This document shows, piece after piece, positions 34,785-44,099 of a DNA stretch of 64,000 bases. Location of the stretch: positions 124,001-188,000 of the forward strand of contig NZ_JAJJMN010000001.1 in the NCBI RefSeq assembly GCF_020905335.1, given 5' to 3'. The DNA is from Flavobacterium lipolyticum (GTDB lineage Bacteria; Bacteroidota; Bacteroidia; Flavobacteriales; Flavobacteriaceae). The position numbers and the translations under genes were made by a program. How positions within the stretch are numbered: position 1 is the first letter of the stretch; each line of letters opens with the position of its first letter. The notes beneath the pieces are model-generated. The model made no database searches. It worked only from the letters and a program-made list of their open reading frames with translations, and was not told the origin of the DNA.

Positions 34785-36182
34785 ATGAAATCAAATACGA
34801 TACTATTATTTATGCTTTTTGCAGTCTTTTTTACAAGCTGCCAAGACGAATTAAACGTAGAACCAAGACAAAGAGAAGATGCTTCTATTACCTTGAGTAC
34901 AGAAGAAGGAGTTACCAATGTACTTACCGGAACCTATGCTCTTGCCGCAAACGGAAATGCTTACGGAGGAAGAATCTTAGTTTATGCCGATTTACTGGGA
35001 GCAACAGGTGTAACCGCCACTACTGATTTTAGGTTCAGAGGAACTTTTGGCGAATTAAGACAAATGTATATTAAAAAAATGCTTGCCGATAACGTAATCA
35101 TCACCGGAACTTACTCGAGATGTTACGAAATCATAAACGCAGCCAATACCGTTATTGACAATATCAGCAAGGTGAAGGATCCGGCTAAACAAGCCCGAAT
35201 GATCGGTGAAGCTAATTTTTTAAGATCACTTGCTTATTTTGATTTAGTGCGCTTTTTTGCAAAACCATACGTTAGCGGTCAGCCCAATAATCAATTGGGA
35301 ATTGTAATAAGAGACAAAGCCATTTATGATTTCAACGTCGATTTATCAAAAGAAAGAAGTACGGTTGCTGAAGTCTACAAAGTCATCATTGACGGATTAA
35401 ATCTCGCTTACACCAATCTTCCAAAAGACAATAGTTTTTATGCTGACAAATATGCCGCAAAAGCTCTATTGGCAAGAGTATATCTTCAACAGGGCAATTA
35501 CGCTTTGGCAAGAGACGCAGCCGATGATGTCATCAAAAATAGCGGACACTCTTTGTCTACAAAATATGCAGATGCCTTTAATCATGACACCGATCAGGTT
35601 GAAGACGTTTTTGCCATCCAAATTACGAAACAAACCGGAACAAATGATGCCAATACCTTTTATGCAGCCGAGAATAATGGAGGACGCGGAGGTGATATTT
35701 CGATCAGAGATCCTTATCTGGAAAAATTTACCGATCCTAACGACGATCGTGCAAATTTCAATTATATAAACCCTGCCAATGACAGATTACTGACTTTAAA
35801 ATTTACCAATCAGTTTGGTAATGTAGGGATCATTCGTCTGGCTGAAATGTACCTCATCAGAGCAGAAGCCAATTTTCAGGCCGGAACAGCTGTGGGCAAC
35901 ACTCCGCTTGACGATATCAACATCCTCCGAACAAGAGCCAATGCACAAAAACTGACCGCAGTAACACTTGATGCTATTTTACTGGAGCGCCAATTCGAAT
36001 TAGCGATGGAAGGCTTTTCAATTCACGACATCCGAAGAACAAAAGGCTCTATTGATGTAAGTGGCGACGGTGACGGATCTGAATTATTATCTTATGATGC
36101 CAATGTACTGGTATTTCCTATTCCGATCTTGGAAATGGATGCCAACAAAAAAATCACCCAGAATCCGGGTTACAGCAAGTAA
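34785..36182 (+). CDS. SusD/RagB-family lipoprotein 2
   Basis: A 465-residue surface lipoprotein. Signal peptide MKSNTILLFMLFAVFFTSC ends at lipobox Cys19. SusD helices (CYEIINAANTVIDNISKV near 108-125; ANFLRSLAYFDLVRFFAKPYV near 145-165) and the C-terminal region (ILLERQFELAMEGFSIHDIRRTKG near 402-425; FPIPILEMDANKKITQNPGY at the end) are clear. It pairs with the SusC 10 bp upstream and ends with a hairpin terminator at 36266-36302. The substrate is unknown. Confidence 0.94.
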   Translation: MKSNTILLFMLFAVFFTSCQDELNVEPRQREDASITLSTEEGVTNVLTGTYALAANGNAYGGRILVYADLLGATGVTATTDFRFRGTFGELRQMYIKKMLADNVIITGTYSRCYEIINAANTVIDNISKVKDPAKQARMIGEANFLRSLAYFDLVRFFAKPYVSGQPNNQLGIVIRDKAIYDFNVDLSKERSTVAEVYKVIIDGLNLAYTNLPKDNSFYADKYAAKALLARVYLQQGNYALARDAADDVIKNSGHSLSTKYADAFNHDTDQVEDVFAIQITKQTGTNDANTFYAAENNGGRGGDISIRDPYLEKFTDPNDDRANFNYINPANDRLLTLKFTNQFGNVGIIRLAEMYLIRAEANFQAGTAVGNTPLDDINILRTRANAQKLTAVTLDAILLERQFELAMEGFSIHDIRRTKGSIDVSGDGDGSELLSYDANVLVFPIPILEMDANKKITQNPGYSK

Positions 36183-36189
36183 AATTACC

Positions 36190-36416
36190 TAGATTCTCAG
36201 GGACTAAGATGCTGAGATACTAAGATTTTTTTTTCCGGAGTGCTTTAAAAAGTTCCTTAAAAATAAAAGGTGTAAAGTTTTGTAATGAAACTTTACACCT
36301 TTGTTGTTTTGTGTTTTTTCGTCAAAGTTTAAAACTTTGACAAAGTTTGAAAGTTCTAAAGTTCTAAAAAAAAACCTAAAAATCTTAGTATCTCAGCATC
36401 TTAGTACCTCAGAACT
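36190..36416. repeat. Octamer arrays in opposite orientation around a terminator
   Basis: Right after SusD come 8-nt phased units of the CTAAGATG/CTGAGATA type (about 36192-36228). About 36378-36414, next to rocD, hold the reverse-complement type (CTTAGTATCTCAGCATCTTAG). The hairpin terminator 36266-36302 lies between them. Confidence 0.75.
36266..36304. terminator. Bidirectional terminator between SusD and rocD
   Basis: The 15-bp perfect stem AAAGGTGTAAAGTTT (36266-36280) / AAACTTTACACCTTT (36288-36302) is flanked by A residues on the left and T on the right. Confidence 0.85.
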
Positions 36417-36425
36417 TAAAAAAAA

Positions 36426-37679
36426 TTAATTCTTAAAAGCATTCAGTGATTTCTCGATAATTTCAAGACACTCCTGAATTTGAGATTCGGTCATCACCAA
36501 AGGCGGTGCCAGTCTAATTTTATTTCCATGAGTTGGTTTAGCCAATAATCCGTTATCTCTGAATTTCAAACAAATTTCCCAAGCCAAATCAGAATCTTCA
36601 CCACAATTAATCACAATTGCATTTAATAATCCTTTACCGCGAACCAGCGTGATCAGATTATTGCGTTCTGCAATTTCATTTAGCCCTTTTCTTAAAATAA
36701 TCCCCAGACGTTCTGCATTTTCGGCAAGATTCTCTTCTTTGATTACTTCAAGAGCTGCTATTGCAACTGCAGCTGCAACCGGATTTCCTCCAAAAGTAGA
36801 TCCATGTTGTCCCGGTTTGATTACATTCATAATTTCATCATTACACAAAACTGCTGATACCGGATACACCCCGCCTGAAATTGCTTTTCCTAAAATTAAA
36901 ATATCAGGTTGTACATTTTCATGCTGTACGGCTAATAATTTTCCGGTACGTGCGATTCCTGTCTGAACCTCATCTGCAATGAACAAAACATTATGTTTTT
37001 CACACAATGCTTTGGCTTTCGCCAAATATCCTTCAGAAGGAACATAAACCCCTGCTTCTCCCTGAATTGGCTCTACTAAAAACCCTGCAATATTTTTTGA
37101 CGACTCCAATGCTTTTTCAAGAGCAGCCAGATTATCGTATTCAATTTTTATAAATCCTTCTGTAAAAGGTCCAAAATTTTTGCGTGCTACTTCATCATTT
37201 GAAAACGAAATAATGGTAGTCGTTCTTCCGTGAAAGTTATTTTCGCACACGATTACCTGTGCCTGATTTTCCGGAATTCCTTTTACTTCATAAGCCCATT
37301 TTCTACACACTTTAAGAGCCGTTTCAACTGCTTCAGCACCAGTATTCATAGGTAATACTTTATCGAAGCCAAAATACTTTGTTACAAATTCTTCATAATT
37401 ACCTAATTTGTCATTGTAAAAAGCACGTGAAGTCAGCGTAAGTTTCTGAGCCTGATCGACCATAGCCTTCACAATCTTTGGATGACAGTGTCCTTGATTA
37501 ACGGCAGAATAAGCAGATAAAAAATCAAAGTATTTTTTTCCGTCTACATCCCATACATAAACCCCTTCTCCTCTTTCCAGAACAACAGGAAGTGGATGGT
37601 AATTATGTGCTCCGTATTTATTTTCTTTTTCAATCAAAACCTCTGATTTTGACGACAGGGCATTTTCAGTATGAATCAT
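36426..37679 (-). CDS. rocD: Ornithine aminotransferase
   Basis: A 417-residue class III PLP aminotransferase that converts ornithine and 2-oxoglutarate to glutamate semialdehyde and glutamate, a step of arginine/ornithine breakdown to proline or glutamate. The family markers are [32 protein letters not shown] (about 32-63), [18 protein letters not shown] (about 115-132), the PLP-binding Asp in [12 protein letters not shown], and the PLP Lys in [17 protein letters not shown]. It is divergent from an Lrp-type regulator gene with a strong inverted repeat between them. Confidence 0.93.
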   Translation of the reverse strand: MIHTENALSSKSEVLIEKENKYGAHNYHPLPVVLERGEGVYVWDVDGKKYFDFLSAYSAVNQGHCHPKIVKAMVDQAQKLTLTSRAFYNDKLGNYEEFVTKYFGFDKVLPMNTGAEAVETALKVCRKWAYEVKGIPENQAQVIVCENNFHGRTTTIISFSNDEVARKNFGPFTEGFIKIEYDNLAALEKALESSKNIAGFLVEPIQGEAGVYVPSEGYLAKAKALCEKHNVLFIADEVQTGIARTGKLLAVQHENVQPDILILGKAISGGVYPVSAVLCNDEIMNVIKPGQHGSTFGGNPVAAAVAIAALEVIKEENLAENAERLGIILRKGLNEIAERNNLITLVRGKGLLNAIVINCGEDSDLAWEICLKFRDNGLLAKPTHGNKIRLAPPLVMTESQIQECLEIIEKSLNAFKN

Positions 37680-37710
37680 GATCTTATTTTATTTAAAATT
37701 TTCTAAAAGC

Positions 37711-37718
37711 CAAAAGTA
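37711..37718 (-). promoter_or_regulatory. Candidate -7 box for rocD
   Basis: The minus strand reads TACTTTTG, matching TAnnTTTG, 32 bp upstream of the rocD ATG. Confidence 0.4.
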
Positions 37719-37754
37719 TTAAAAATTTCTCATTAAAACCTCCATAACTACTAG

Positions 37755-37787
37755 TTTTGACTTTAAAAAAGACTTTTAAAGTCAAAA
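37755..37787. promoter_or_regulatory. 12-bp inverted repeat between rocD and the Lrp-type regulator (candidate operator)
   Basis: TTTTGACTTTAA (37755-37766) and TTAAAGTCAAAA (37776-37787) are perfect reverse complements separated by nine bases. It lies ~40 bp upstream of the rocD -7 box and is the natural candidate for the adjacent regulator's binding site. Confidence 0.65.
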
Positions 37788-37965
37788 ACAAAGGTTTTAG
37801 AGGTTAAAAAAATCAATTTTAGACATCTTATAATCCCCTTCAATCCCTTGTTAATTAAAAAAAATAGTTACTTTTATGAATGCGAAATTATTGTCGCCTA
37901 TTTAGAGTTCTTTTTTAGAACAGCTGCAATAACATAAGCATTAAGATTAAACACAAATTATAAGA

Positions 37966-38418
37966 ATGGATATATTAGACGAATTTGATATTAGCATCAT
38001 TAAAGAATTAGAAAAAGACGGAAGAATGGCTTTTTCTGCAATCGCTGCTAATTTGAAAATATCAAACACCATGGTGCATCAGCGTATAAACAGAATGATC
38101 GAACAAGGTGTAATTGGTGGAATCAAACCTATCATCCAGGAAAAAAACATTGGTTATGACTGGGCGTCTTTTACGGGAATAACCCTGAATAAAGATTCTG
38201 ATTCAGACCGGATTATTGAAGAATTAAAAGAAATTCCGGAAATTACAGAATGCTATTACGTGACAGGATCCTTTACGCTTTACATCAAAATCATAGCCAA
38301 AAATCATGAACACATGCGCCGAATCCTTTATGAAAAAATCGATGGTATTCCGGGTATTGCCAAAACCGATTCGATTATTGAATTAGGCTGTGCGTTCAAA
38401 CGAAATATCTCTTTATAA
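37966..38418 (+). CDS. Lrp/AsnC-family transcriptional regulator
   Basis: A 150-residue feast/famine regulator. The winged HTH (about 1-60, LDEFDISIIKELEKDGRMAFSAIAANLKISNTMVHQRINRM) is followed by a ligand-binding RAM/AsnC domain (about 68-145, ASFTGITLNKDSDSDRIIEELKEIPEITECYYVTGSFTLYIKI). Likely ligand is an amino acid such as ornithine, arginine or leucine. Divergence from rocD, with the palindrome 37755-37787 between them, indicates it controls rocD and perhaps itself. The gene for an M28 peptidase follows after 21 bp and may be co-transcribed. Confidence 0.93.
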   Translation: MDILDEFDISIIKELEKDGRMAFSAIAANLKISNTMVHQRINRMIEQGVIGGIKPIIQEKNIGYDWASFTGITLNKDSDSDRIIEELKEIPEITECYYVTGSFTLYIKIIAKNHEHMRRILYEKIDGIPGIAKTDSIIELGCAFKRNISL

Positions 38419-38439
38419 TTACTTTTTAAATTTTAAACC

Positions 38440-39933
38440 ATGATGTTACGAAAACTGCTTTTACTTACTTTGTTTTGCTGTAAGTCAGCCCTGTTTTCGC
38501 AAATCGTTGTTCCTGGTCCGTCAAAAAGTGATTTCTCCCCGACACTTTCTTTTTTAGCTTCCGATTGGATGCAGGGTCGCGGAACTACTCAAAAAGGAGC
38601 TTTTCTGGCCTCTGAATATATTGCTTCAATGATGGAACTTTACCAATTAGTTCCGTACGACACAAAATCAGGATACTATCAGAATTTCAAAATTGAAGAA
38701 CACACCGTAAAAAAGGCTGCACTTGAAATAAAAAAAAACAGTAAAGAAACTTTTCCCCTTTCTCCAAATACCGATTTTCAGGTTACCCCTGTCGCACAAT
38801 CGTTACAAAAAGAAACCGAAGTCGTTTTTGCCGGTTACGGATTAAATCTACCGAAAGAAAACTATGATGACTATAAAAACCTGAATACAAAAGATAAAAT
38901 TGTCGTCGTTCTAAAAGGCTTCCCGGGACATTTGGACAGCACATCAGTATCCTATCAGAAATTCAAAAAGTACTATCCCGAAGAAAACAACCTCGAAGAA
39001 ATTAAACTTCAAACCGCGATCAGTAAAGGAGCCAGCGCATTGATTCTTATTGATGGCAAAAAATGGGTCAAATTTAAAAAAGAAACCACCTTCCATTCCC
39101 TCGAAAATTCAAACATCACTTCGATTCCCATTTTTGAACTTAGTAAATCAGCTGCCGAAAAACTTTTTACAGGAAGTACTATCTCGTTAGAACATTTTGA
39201 AGAAAAAGCGGCACGAAAATTATTCTTTGCTGCTGTTCCGCTAAAAAATACGAAAATTAATTTCTCTATAGAATTGCAATCCCAAACCTTTCCGGTTCGC
39301 AATGTTTTAGGAATGATTCCGGGGAAAGACACTACCAAAACTATTATTGTGGGAGCACATTACGATCATTTAGGCATCCTAAACGATTCTATTTACAATG
39401 GAGCCGACGACAATGCATCAGGAGTTTCCGGAATGCTGGCACTGGCCAAAAAATGGTCCGAAACCAAAACAAAACCTCCCTGCACTATATTATTTGCTTC
39501 GTGGACGGCCGAAGAAATGGGGCTTTTGGGAAGTGAATACTTCGTTCAGCATTTGGATTCCGAAAAACAAAAAATACTGCTCGCCATTAACATGGATATG
39601 ATTTCGAGAAGTGCTCCCGAGGACAAATTACATCGAATCCTAAGTATCGGAACACAAAAGGAAAATGTTTCTTTAAAAGAAATTGCCAGCCTAAGCAATA
39701 CAAAACTTTCGAAACCTTTTACACTCGATCTTTGGGAAACCAATGGACATACCGGAAGTGATTATGCTTCGTTTACTGCTAAAGAAATTCCCATCATGAC
39801 TTTTTTTAGTGGTTTTCACGACGATTATCATTCCACCAGAGATATCGCTACAAAAGTAGATTTAGATAAAATAAAAGATGTTCTCTTTATCGTCAATACC
39901 TCTCTTTTAAATTTTATAAACCAGTTGCATTAA
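38440..39933 (+). CDS. Secreted M28-family metallopeptidase 1
   Basis: A 497-residue aminopeptidase. The signal peptide ends near residue 20 (LLLLTLFCCKSALFSQ). A PA-like insert region (about 60-290) precedes the M28 domain with two-zinc ligands: AHYDHLG, GADDNASGVSG, the catalytic Glu pair in WTAEEMGLLGSEY, MDMISR and late FHDDYHSTRD. It should release N-terminal amino acids outside the cell or in the periplasm. It is followed after 16 bp by a cyanophycinase-family gene, so these form an operon for extracellular peptide use. Confidence 0.92.
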   Translation: MMLRKLLLLTLFCCKSALFSQIVVPGPSKSDFSPTLSFLASDWMQGRGTTQKGAFLASEYIASMMELYQLVPYDTKSGYYQNFKIEEHTVKKAALEIKKNSKETFPLSPNTDFQVTPVAQSLQKETEVVFAGYGLNLPKENYDDYKNLNTKDKIVVVLKGFPGHLDSTSVSYQKFKKYYPEENNLEEIKLQTAISKGASALILIDGKKWVKFKKETTFHSLENSNITSIPIFELSKSAAEKLFTGSTISLEHFEEKAARKLFFAAVPLKNTKINFSIELQSQTFPVRNVLGMIPGKDTTKTIIVGAHYDHLGILNDSIYNGADDNASGVSGMLALAKKWSETKTKPPCTILFASWTAEEMGLLGSEYFVQHLDSEKQKILLAINMDMISRSAPEDKLHRILSIGTQKENVSLKEIASLSNTKLSKPFTLDLWETNGHTGSDYASFTAKEIPIMTFFSGFHDDYHSTRDIATKVDLDKIKDVLFIVNTSLLNFINQLH

Positions 39934-39949
39934 CTCCATTCAAAAAACG

Positions 39950-40813
39950 ATGAAAAACCAACTTTCCTTCCATTTTTTCTATCAAAAAATCCTGATCCTT
40001 ATGCTACTTTTTACAGCTAGTCTGCTTCAGGCACAAAGTCCCAAAGGCAAACTTTTTATCATCGGCGGCGGCGATCGGTCTGATGCCCTGATGAAACAGG
40101 TTTTAAGTGTTTCTGAATTGACAAAAAATGATTTCATCGCTGTTTTGCCCATGTCAAGCGAAGAACCGGACAGCTCCTTTATTTTTTTCAAAACACAAAT
40201 GGTAAAATTAACTCCCAATCCAATTGTGATGCTTAATTTCAATAAAGAAACTGCTCAAAACAAAAAACTGACCGATTCACTTCAAAAAGCAAAACTGATT
40301 TTTATAAGCGGTGGAGACCAGACCCGTTTTATGAGCGTGGTGCAAAATACTCCAATTCAAACGGCGATTCAAAAAGCTTACCAAAACGGAAGCACCATTT
40401 CCGGAACTAGCGCCGGTGCCGCTGTGATGTCTGAAAAAATGATTACCGGAAATCAGAAACTACAAAAAGAATATTCCGGAACTTTTGACAACATCCGTTA
40501 CGACAATCTCGAAACTGCCGAAGGTCTTGGACTACTCCAAACCGCAATTATCGATCAGCATTTTTTAAAGAGAAATCGTTACAACCGATTGCTTTCCGCA
40601 TTAGTGGAATTCCCTTCTTTAACCGGAATTGGAATCGACGAAAGCACCGCCATCATTGTCCGAAACAATCAGATTGAAGTTGCGGGTGAAAGTGAAGTGA
40701 TCGTAGTGAAAAAACCAAAAGGAATTCTGAAATCTAAAAAGAATAATCTCATTTCGATTGAAAATCTACAAATGAGCATTTATACTGCCGGACAAAAATT
40801 TAACATCCAATAA
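39950..40813 (+). CDS. Cyanophycinase-family (S51) serine hydrolase, secreted
   Basis: A 287-residue S51 peptidase. A signal peptide (about 1-28, LILMLLFTASLLQAQ) precedes KLFIIGGGDRSDALM and AVLPMSSEEPDSS. The catalytic Ser154 lies in SGTSAGAAVMSEKM, and GLGLLQTAIIDQHFLKRNRYNRL supplies other conserved residues. Cyanophycinases cut the Asp-Arg polymer cyanophycin to beta-Asp-Arg dipeptides. A secreted form next to rocD, a peptidase and an acylase would allow use of cyanophycin from dead cyanobacteria; other S51 roles (e.g. alpha-aspartyl dipeptidase) remain possible. It is 3 bp from the next gene. Confidence 0.87.
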   Translation: MKNQLSFHFFYQKILILMLLFTASLLQAQSPKGKLFIIGGGDRSDALMKQVLSVSELTKNDFIAVLPMSSEEPDSSFIFFKTQMVKLTPNPIVMLNFNKETAQNKKLTDSLQKAKLIFISGGDQTRFMSVVQNTPIQTAIQKAYQNGSTISGTSAGAAVMSEKMITGNQKLQKEYSGTFDNIRYDNLETAEGLGLLQTAIIDQHFLKRNRYNRLLSALVEFPSLTGIGIDESTAIIVRNNQIEVAGESEVIVVKKPKGILKSKKNNLISIENLQMSIYTAGQKFNIQ

Positions 40814-40815
40814 AC

Positions 40816-43002
40816 ATGTTTACCACCAAAACTATAAAATTAGCCTTTGTACTTTGTTGCGCAAGTCTTCCTCTTTGTGCACAAAAAATCAATTCAAAAG
40901 AAGCCGCACGTCTCGAAAATTTAGCCCAACAGGTTCGTATTATCAGAGACCACTGGGGTATTCCCCATGTTTATGGAAAAACGGATGCTGATGCTGTTTT
41001 TGGATTACTCTACGCCCAATGCGAAGATGATTTTAAACGCATTGAAATGAACTATATTGAAAAGTTGGGGCGCCTCTCAGAAATAAAAGGACAAGCCGTT
41101 TTATACAATGATTTAGAAATTAAATTATTAATTGACACCGAAGAAGCCAAAGCCGATTATAAAAAAGCTCCCTTATGGCTCCAAAAATTATTAAACAGTT
41201 ATGCCGATGCTATTAACTTTTACCTCTACAAACATCCCGAAGTAAAACCGGCGCTTTTAACTCATTTCGAACCCTGGTTTCCTTTGCTTTGGACCGATGG
41301 AAGTATCGGAGCCATCAGTACTGCCGATTTAACAACAGGAGAATTAAAAGCTTTCTATTCCGGTAATGGTGATAAAGTGGCGTATGTTGAAAGAGAGAAA
41401 AATGTACAAACAGGTTCTAATGGTTTTGCATTTGCCCCCTCAAAAACAGCCGACGGAAATGCTATTTTATACATCAATCCACATACCACCTTTTATTTCA
41501 GACCCGAAGTACAAGTCACCAGCGAAGAAGGCCTAAACGTTTACGGAGCAGTAACCTGGGGGCAATTTTTCGTCTATCAGGGTTTCAATGAATATTGCGG
41601 ATGGATGCACACCTCCTCCAACGTTGATGTTGCCGATATGTATGCCGAAAAAATTGTCGATAAAAAAGGCAAACTATTTTATGAATTCGACAAAAAACTA
41701 ATCCCGGTTATCGAAAAAGAAATTATACTACATTACACCGAAAACGGGAAATTAATCCCTAAAAAATTCAAAACCTACTACACCAATAATGGTCCGATTA
41801 TGGCCAAACGTGACGGAAAATGGATCAGTTTAAAATCAAATAATCGCTCGATGACCAGTTTAATTCAGAGTTGGGTCAGAACCAAATCAACCAGTTTTGA
41901 AGATTACAAAAAAGCGATGGACTTAAAAGCCAATACTTCAAACAATACCGTTTACGCAGACAACAAAGGAAATATCGCTTATTGGCATGGAAATTTTATC
42001 CCAATCAGAGATAAAAGCCTCAATTGGTCTAAAGTCATTGACGGATCGGTCTCGGCTACGCAATGGAAAGGCCTGCATAATGTAAACGAAACCGTTCATT
42101 TGTATAATCCAACAAACGGATGGCTGCAAAACTGTAACTCAACACCTTACACTGTTGCGGGAGAAAACAGTCCGAAAAGAGAAAACTACCTGCCTTATAT
42201 GGCACCTGACGGAGAAAATTTTAGAGGAATAAATGCCGTTCGAATTTTCAGCAAAGGCAGTCAGTATACTTTAGACAAAGTAATTGCTGACGGATATGAT
42301 ACTAAATTATCGATTTTTGAAATTTTAATTCCAAGCCTGATTTCGATTTACGAAAAAAACAAAACAGCATATTCTGAATTAAATGAAGTCATTTCGATAC
42401 TCAAAAACTGGGATTATTACGCCAAAGAAAATTCAGTAGCCACCACTCTGGCAGTCGAATGGGCGTACAAATTAGATCCGATTATACTGAAAGCATATGT
42501 CGATGAAGGAGAACCGGATCAGGTAGAGAATACCCGAAAATTTGCCACGAATGCCACCGCTGTTCAAATGCTTCCGCAATTACAGTTAGTTTTAAAAGAA
42601 CTGAACTCAAAATGGGGAACCTGGAAAGTAGCCTGGGGAGAAATAAATCGTTTTCAACGTTCAAACGGCGACATCGATTTAAAATATGATGATGCTCAGC
42701 CGAGTTTACCGATCGCTTTTGGACCGGGCTCCTGGGGAAGTTTACCTTCCTTTAAAAGCAGTTATCAAAAAGACTCCAGAAAACGATACGGCTACAATGG
42801 CAACAGCTTTGTATGTGCTGTAGAATTTGGTCCAAAAATAAAAGCAAAATCATTGTTAGCCGGAGGTAATAGCGGAAATCCTGACTCCAAACATTTCAAC
42901 GATCAAAGTGAAATGTATCGAAAAGGAAACTTTAAAGAAGTCTTGTTTTACAAAGATGATGTGATCAAAAATGCCGAGAAAACCTATCATCCCGGTGAAT
43001 GA
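40816..43002 (+). CDS. Penicillin acylase-family Ntn hydrolase, secreted
   Basis: A 728-residue Ntn hydrolase. The signal peptide ends near residue 23 (LVALCCASLPLCAQ-like). An A-chain region (HWGIPHVYGKTDADAVFGLLYAQCEDDF near 46-75) leads to the processing site with catalytic Ser201 in QTGSNGFAF, which becomes the N-terminus of the B chain after self-cleavage. The late segments (SFVCAVEFG and SLLAGGNSGNPDSKHFNDQSEMY) are typical of the family. It hydrolyses amide bonds of N-acyl amino acids, beta-lactams or N-acyl homoserine lactones; the last would be quorum quenching. It lies at the end of the M28-S51-acylase run and ends with the hairpin near 43028. Confidence 0.9.
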   Translation: MFTTKTIKLAFVLCCASLPLCAQKINSKEAARLENLAQQVRIIRDHWGIPHVYGKTDADAVFGLLYAQCEDDFKRIEMNYIEKLGRLSEIKGQAVLYNDLEIKLLIDTEEAKADYKKAPLWLQKLLNSYADAINFYLYKHPEVKPALLTHFEPWFPLLWTDGSIGAISTADLTTGELKAFYSGNGDKVAYVEREKNVQTGSNGFAFAPSKTADGNAILYINPHTTFYFRPEVQVTSEEGLNVYGAVTWGQFFVYQGFNEYCGWMHTSSNVDVADMYAEKIVDKKGKLFYEFDKKLIPVIEKEIILHYTENGKLIPKKFKTYYTNNGPIMAKRDGKWISLKSNNRSMTSLIQSWVRTKSTSFEDYKKAMDLKANTSNNTVYADNKGNIAYWHGNFIPIRDKSLNWSKVIDGSVSATQWKGLHNVNETVHLYNPTNGWLQNCNSTPYTVAGENSPKRENYLPYMAPDGENFRGINAVRIFSKGSQYTLDKVIADGYDTKLSIFEILIPSLISIYEKNKTAYSELNEVISILKNWDYYAKENSVATTLAVEWAYKLDPIILKAYVDEGEPDQVENTRKFATNATAVQMLPQLQLVLKELNSKWGTWKVAWGEINRFQRSNGDIDLKYDDAQPSLPIAFGPGSWGSLPSFKSSYQKDSRKRYGYNGNSFVCAVEFGPKIKAKSLLAGGNSGNPDSKHFNDQSEMYRKGNFKEVLFYKDDVIKNAEKTYHPGE

Positions 43003-43027
43003 TTTTCATTGTAAGAAAATAACGTTT

Positions 43028-43062
43028 AAAAACCCCGGAAGAAATACATTCTGAGGTTTTTT
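43028..43062 (+). terminator. Intrinsic terminator after the acylase
   Basis: Left arm AAAACCCCGGA (43029-43039) pairs with TCTGAGGTTTT (43050-43060), one mismatch and one G-U pair, then T residues. Confidence 0.7.
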
Positions 43063-43104
43063 CGTAACGTAATATTTCTGATATTTGTTAAAAATTGTAC
43101 TCTT

Positions 43105-43878
43105 ATGAAAAATTCGGCCTTTCTCTTATTTGCTACCATATTGTTTTCCAACGGTATAAATGCACAACTAAAAGCTGTAAAATACACTGACGGTTCTCAG
43201 GCTCTAAGTGGATTATTTGCAAAATCTGCTAAAAAAAGCACTCAAAATCCGGGGATTTTATTGATTCCGGCCTGGCTTGGCATTGACAAAGCCTCTAAAG
43301 ATATTGCAGAAAACTTATCCAAATTAGGCTATCACGTTTTCATTGCTGATATTTATGGAGAAGGAAACAAACCTGCCAATACCTCAGAAGCGGCAAAGCA
43401 ATCCAGTTACTACAAAAATAACTTTGAAATATATCAAAAACGCATCAATGCCGCATTACAGGAATTGATCAAATCAGGAGCCAACGCCGACAATATTGTA
43501 GCCATTGGGTACTGCTTTGGAGGAACCGGTGTTCTTGAAGCTGCACGCGGACATTTAAATCTAAAGGGAGTAGTTTCTTTTCACGGAAGTTTAGCCAGAG
43601 ATGCCGCCCGTAAAATTGAACCCATCACAACTAAAGTATTAATTTGTCACGGGGCCGACGATCCCTATGAATCAAAAGAAGAAATAACAGCTTTCCAACA
43701 GGAAATGAGAGATTCAAAAGCCGATTGGCAAATGATTTATTATGCCAATGCCGTACATTCTTTCACCAATCCTGAAGCAGGAAATGACAACTCAAAAGGA
43801 GCAGCCTATAATGCCGTTGCAGCAAAAAGAGCTTTTGAACATTTGCAGCTTTTCCTGAACGAAGTATTGAAAAAATAA
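43105..43878 (+). CDS. Dienelactone hydrolase-family protein, secreted
   Basis: A 257-residue alpha/beta hydrolase. A signal peptide (1-21, ending NGINAQ) is followed by the DLH fold. The nucleophile Cys lies in AIGYCFGGTG (residue about 141), the acid Asp in CHGADDPY and the His in AVHSFTNP. The family hydrolyses dienelactones and small esters. It stands alone after the acylase; the exact substrate is unknown. Confidence 0.9.
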   Translation: MKNSAFLLFATILFSNGINAQLKAVKYTDGSQALSGLFAKSAKKSTQNPGILLIPAWLGIDKASKDIAENLSKLGYHVFIADIYGEGNKPANTSEAAKQSSYYKNNFEIYQKRINAALQELIKSGANADNIVAIGYCFGGTGVLEAARGHLNLKGVVSFHGSLARDAARKIEPITTKVLICHGADDPYESKEEITAFQQEMRDSKADWQMIYYANAVHSFTNPEAGNDNSKGAAYNAVAAKRAFEHLQLFLNEVLKK

Positions 43879-44099
43879 GCTTTAAAACTGCAATTTCAAA
43901 GAATAAAACTGACTTCAACTATATGGTTTTAAAATTCAGACAATAAGTGAAATTCGCAGCAAAAAAATCTTTTTCATCTGTGACAAAAAAAAGTATCAGC
44001 ATTAAGCCAGATAATTATTTTTAAAATTTACGGAAATTCGCGTTATTCGCTGCAAGAAAAAACAAACCAAGAAAACCAAACCAATACCATTTACAATCA
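43879..44099. other. Intergenic region, no feature recognised
   Basis: 220 bp, AT-rich, with no ORF. It includes a repeated phrase around ATTCGCAGC and ATTCGCTGC but no hairpin I would call. Confidence 0.5.
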
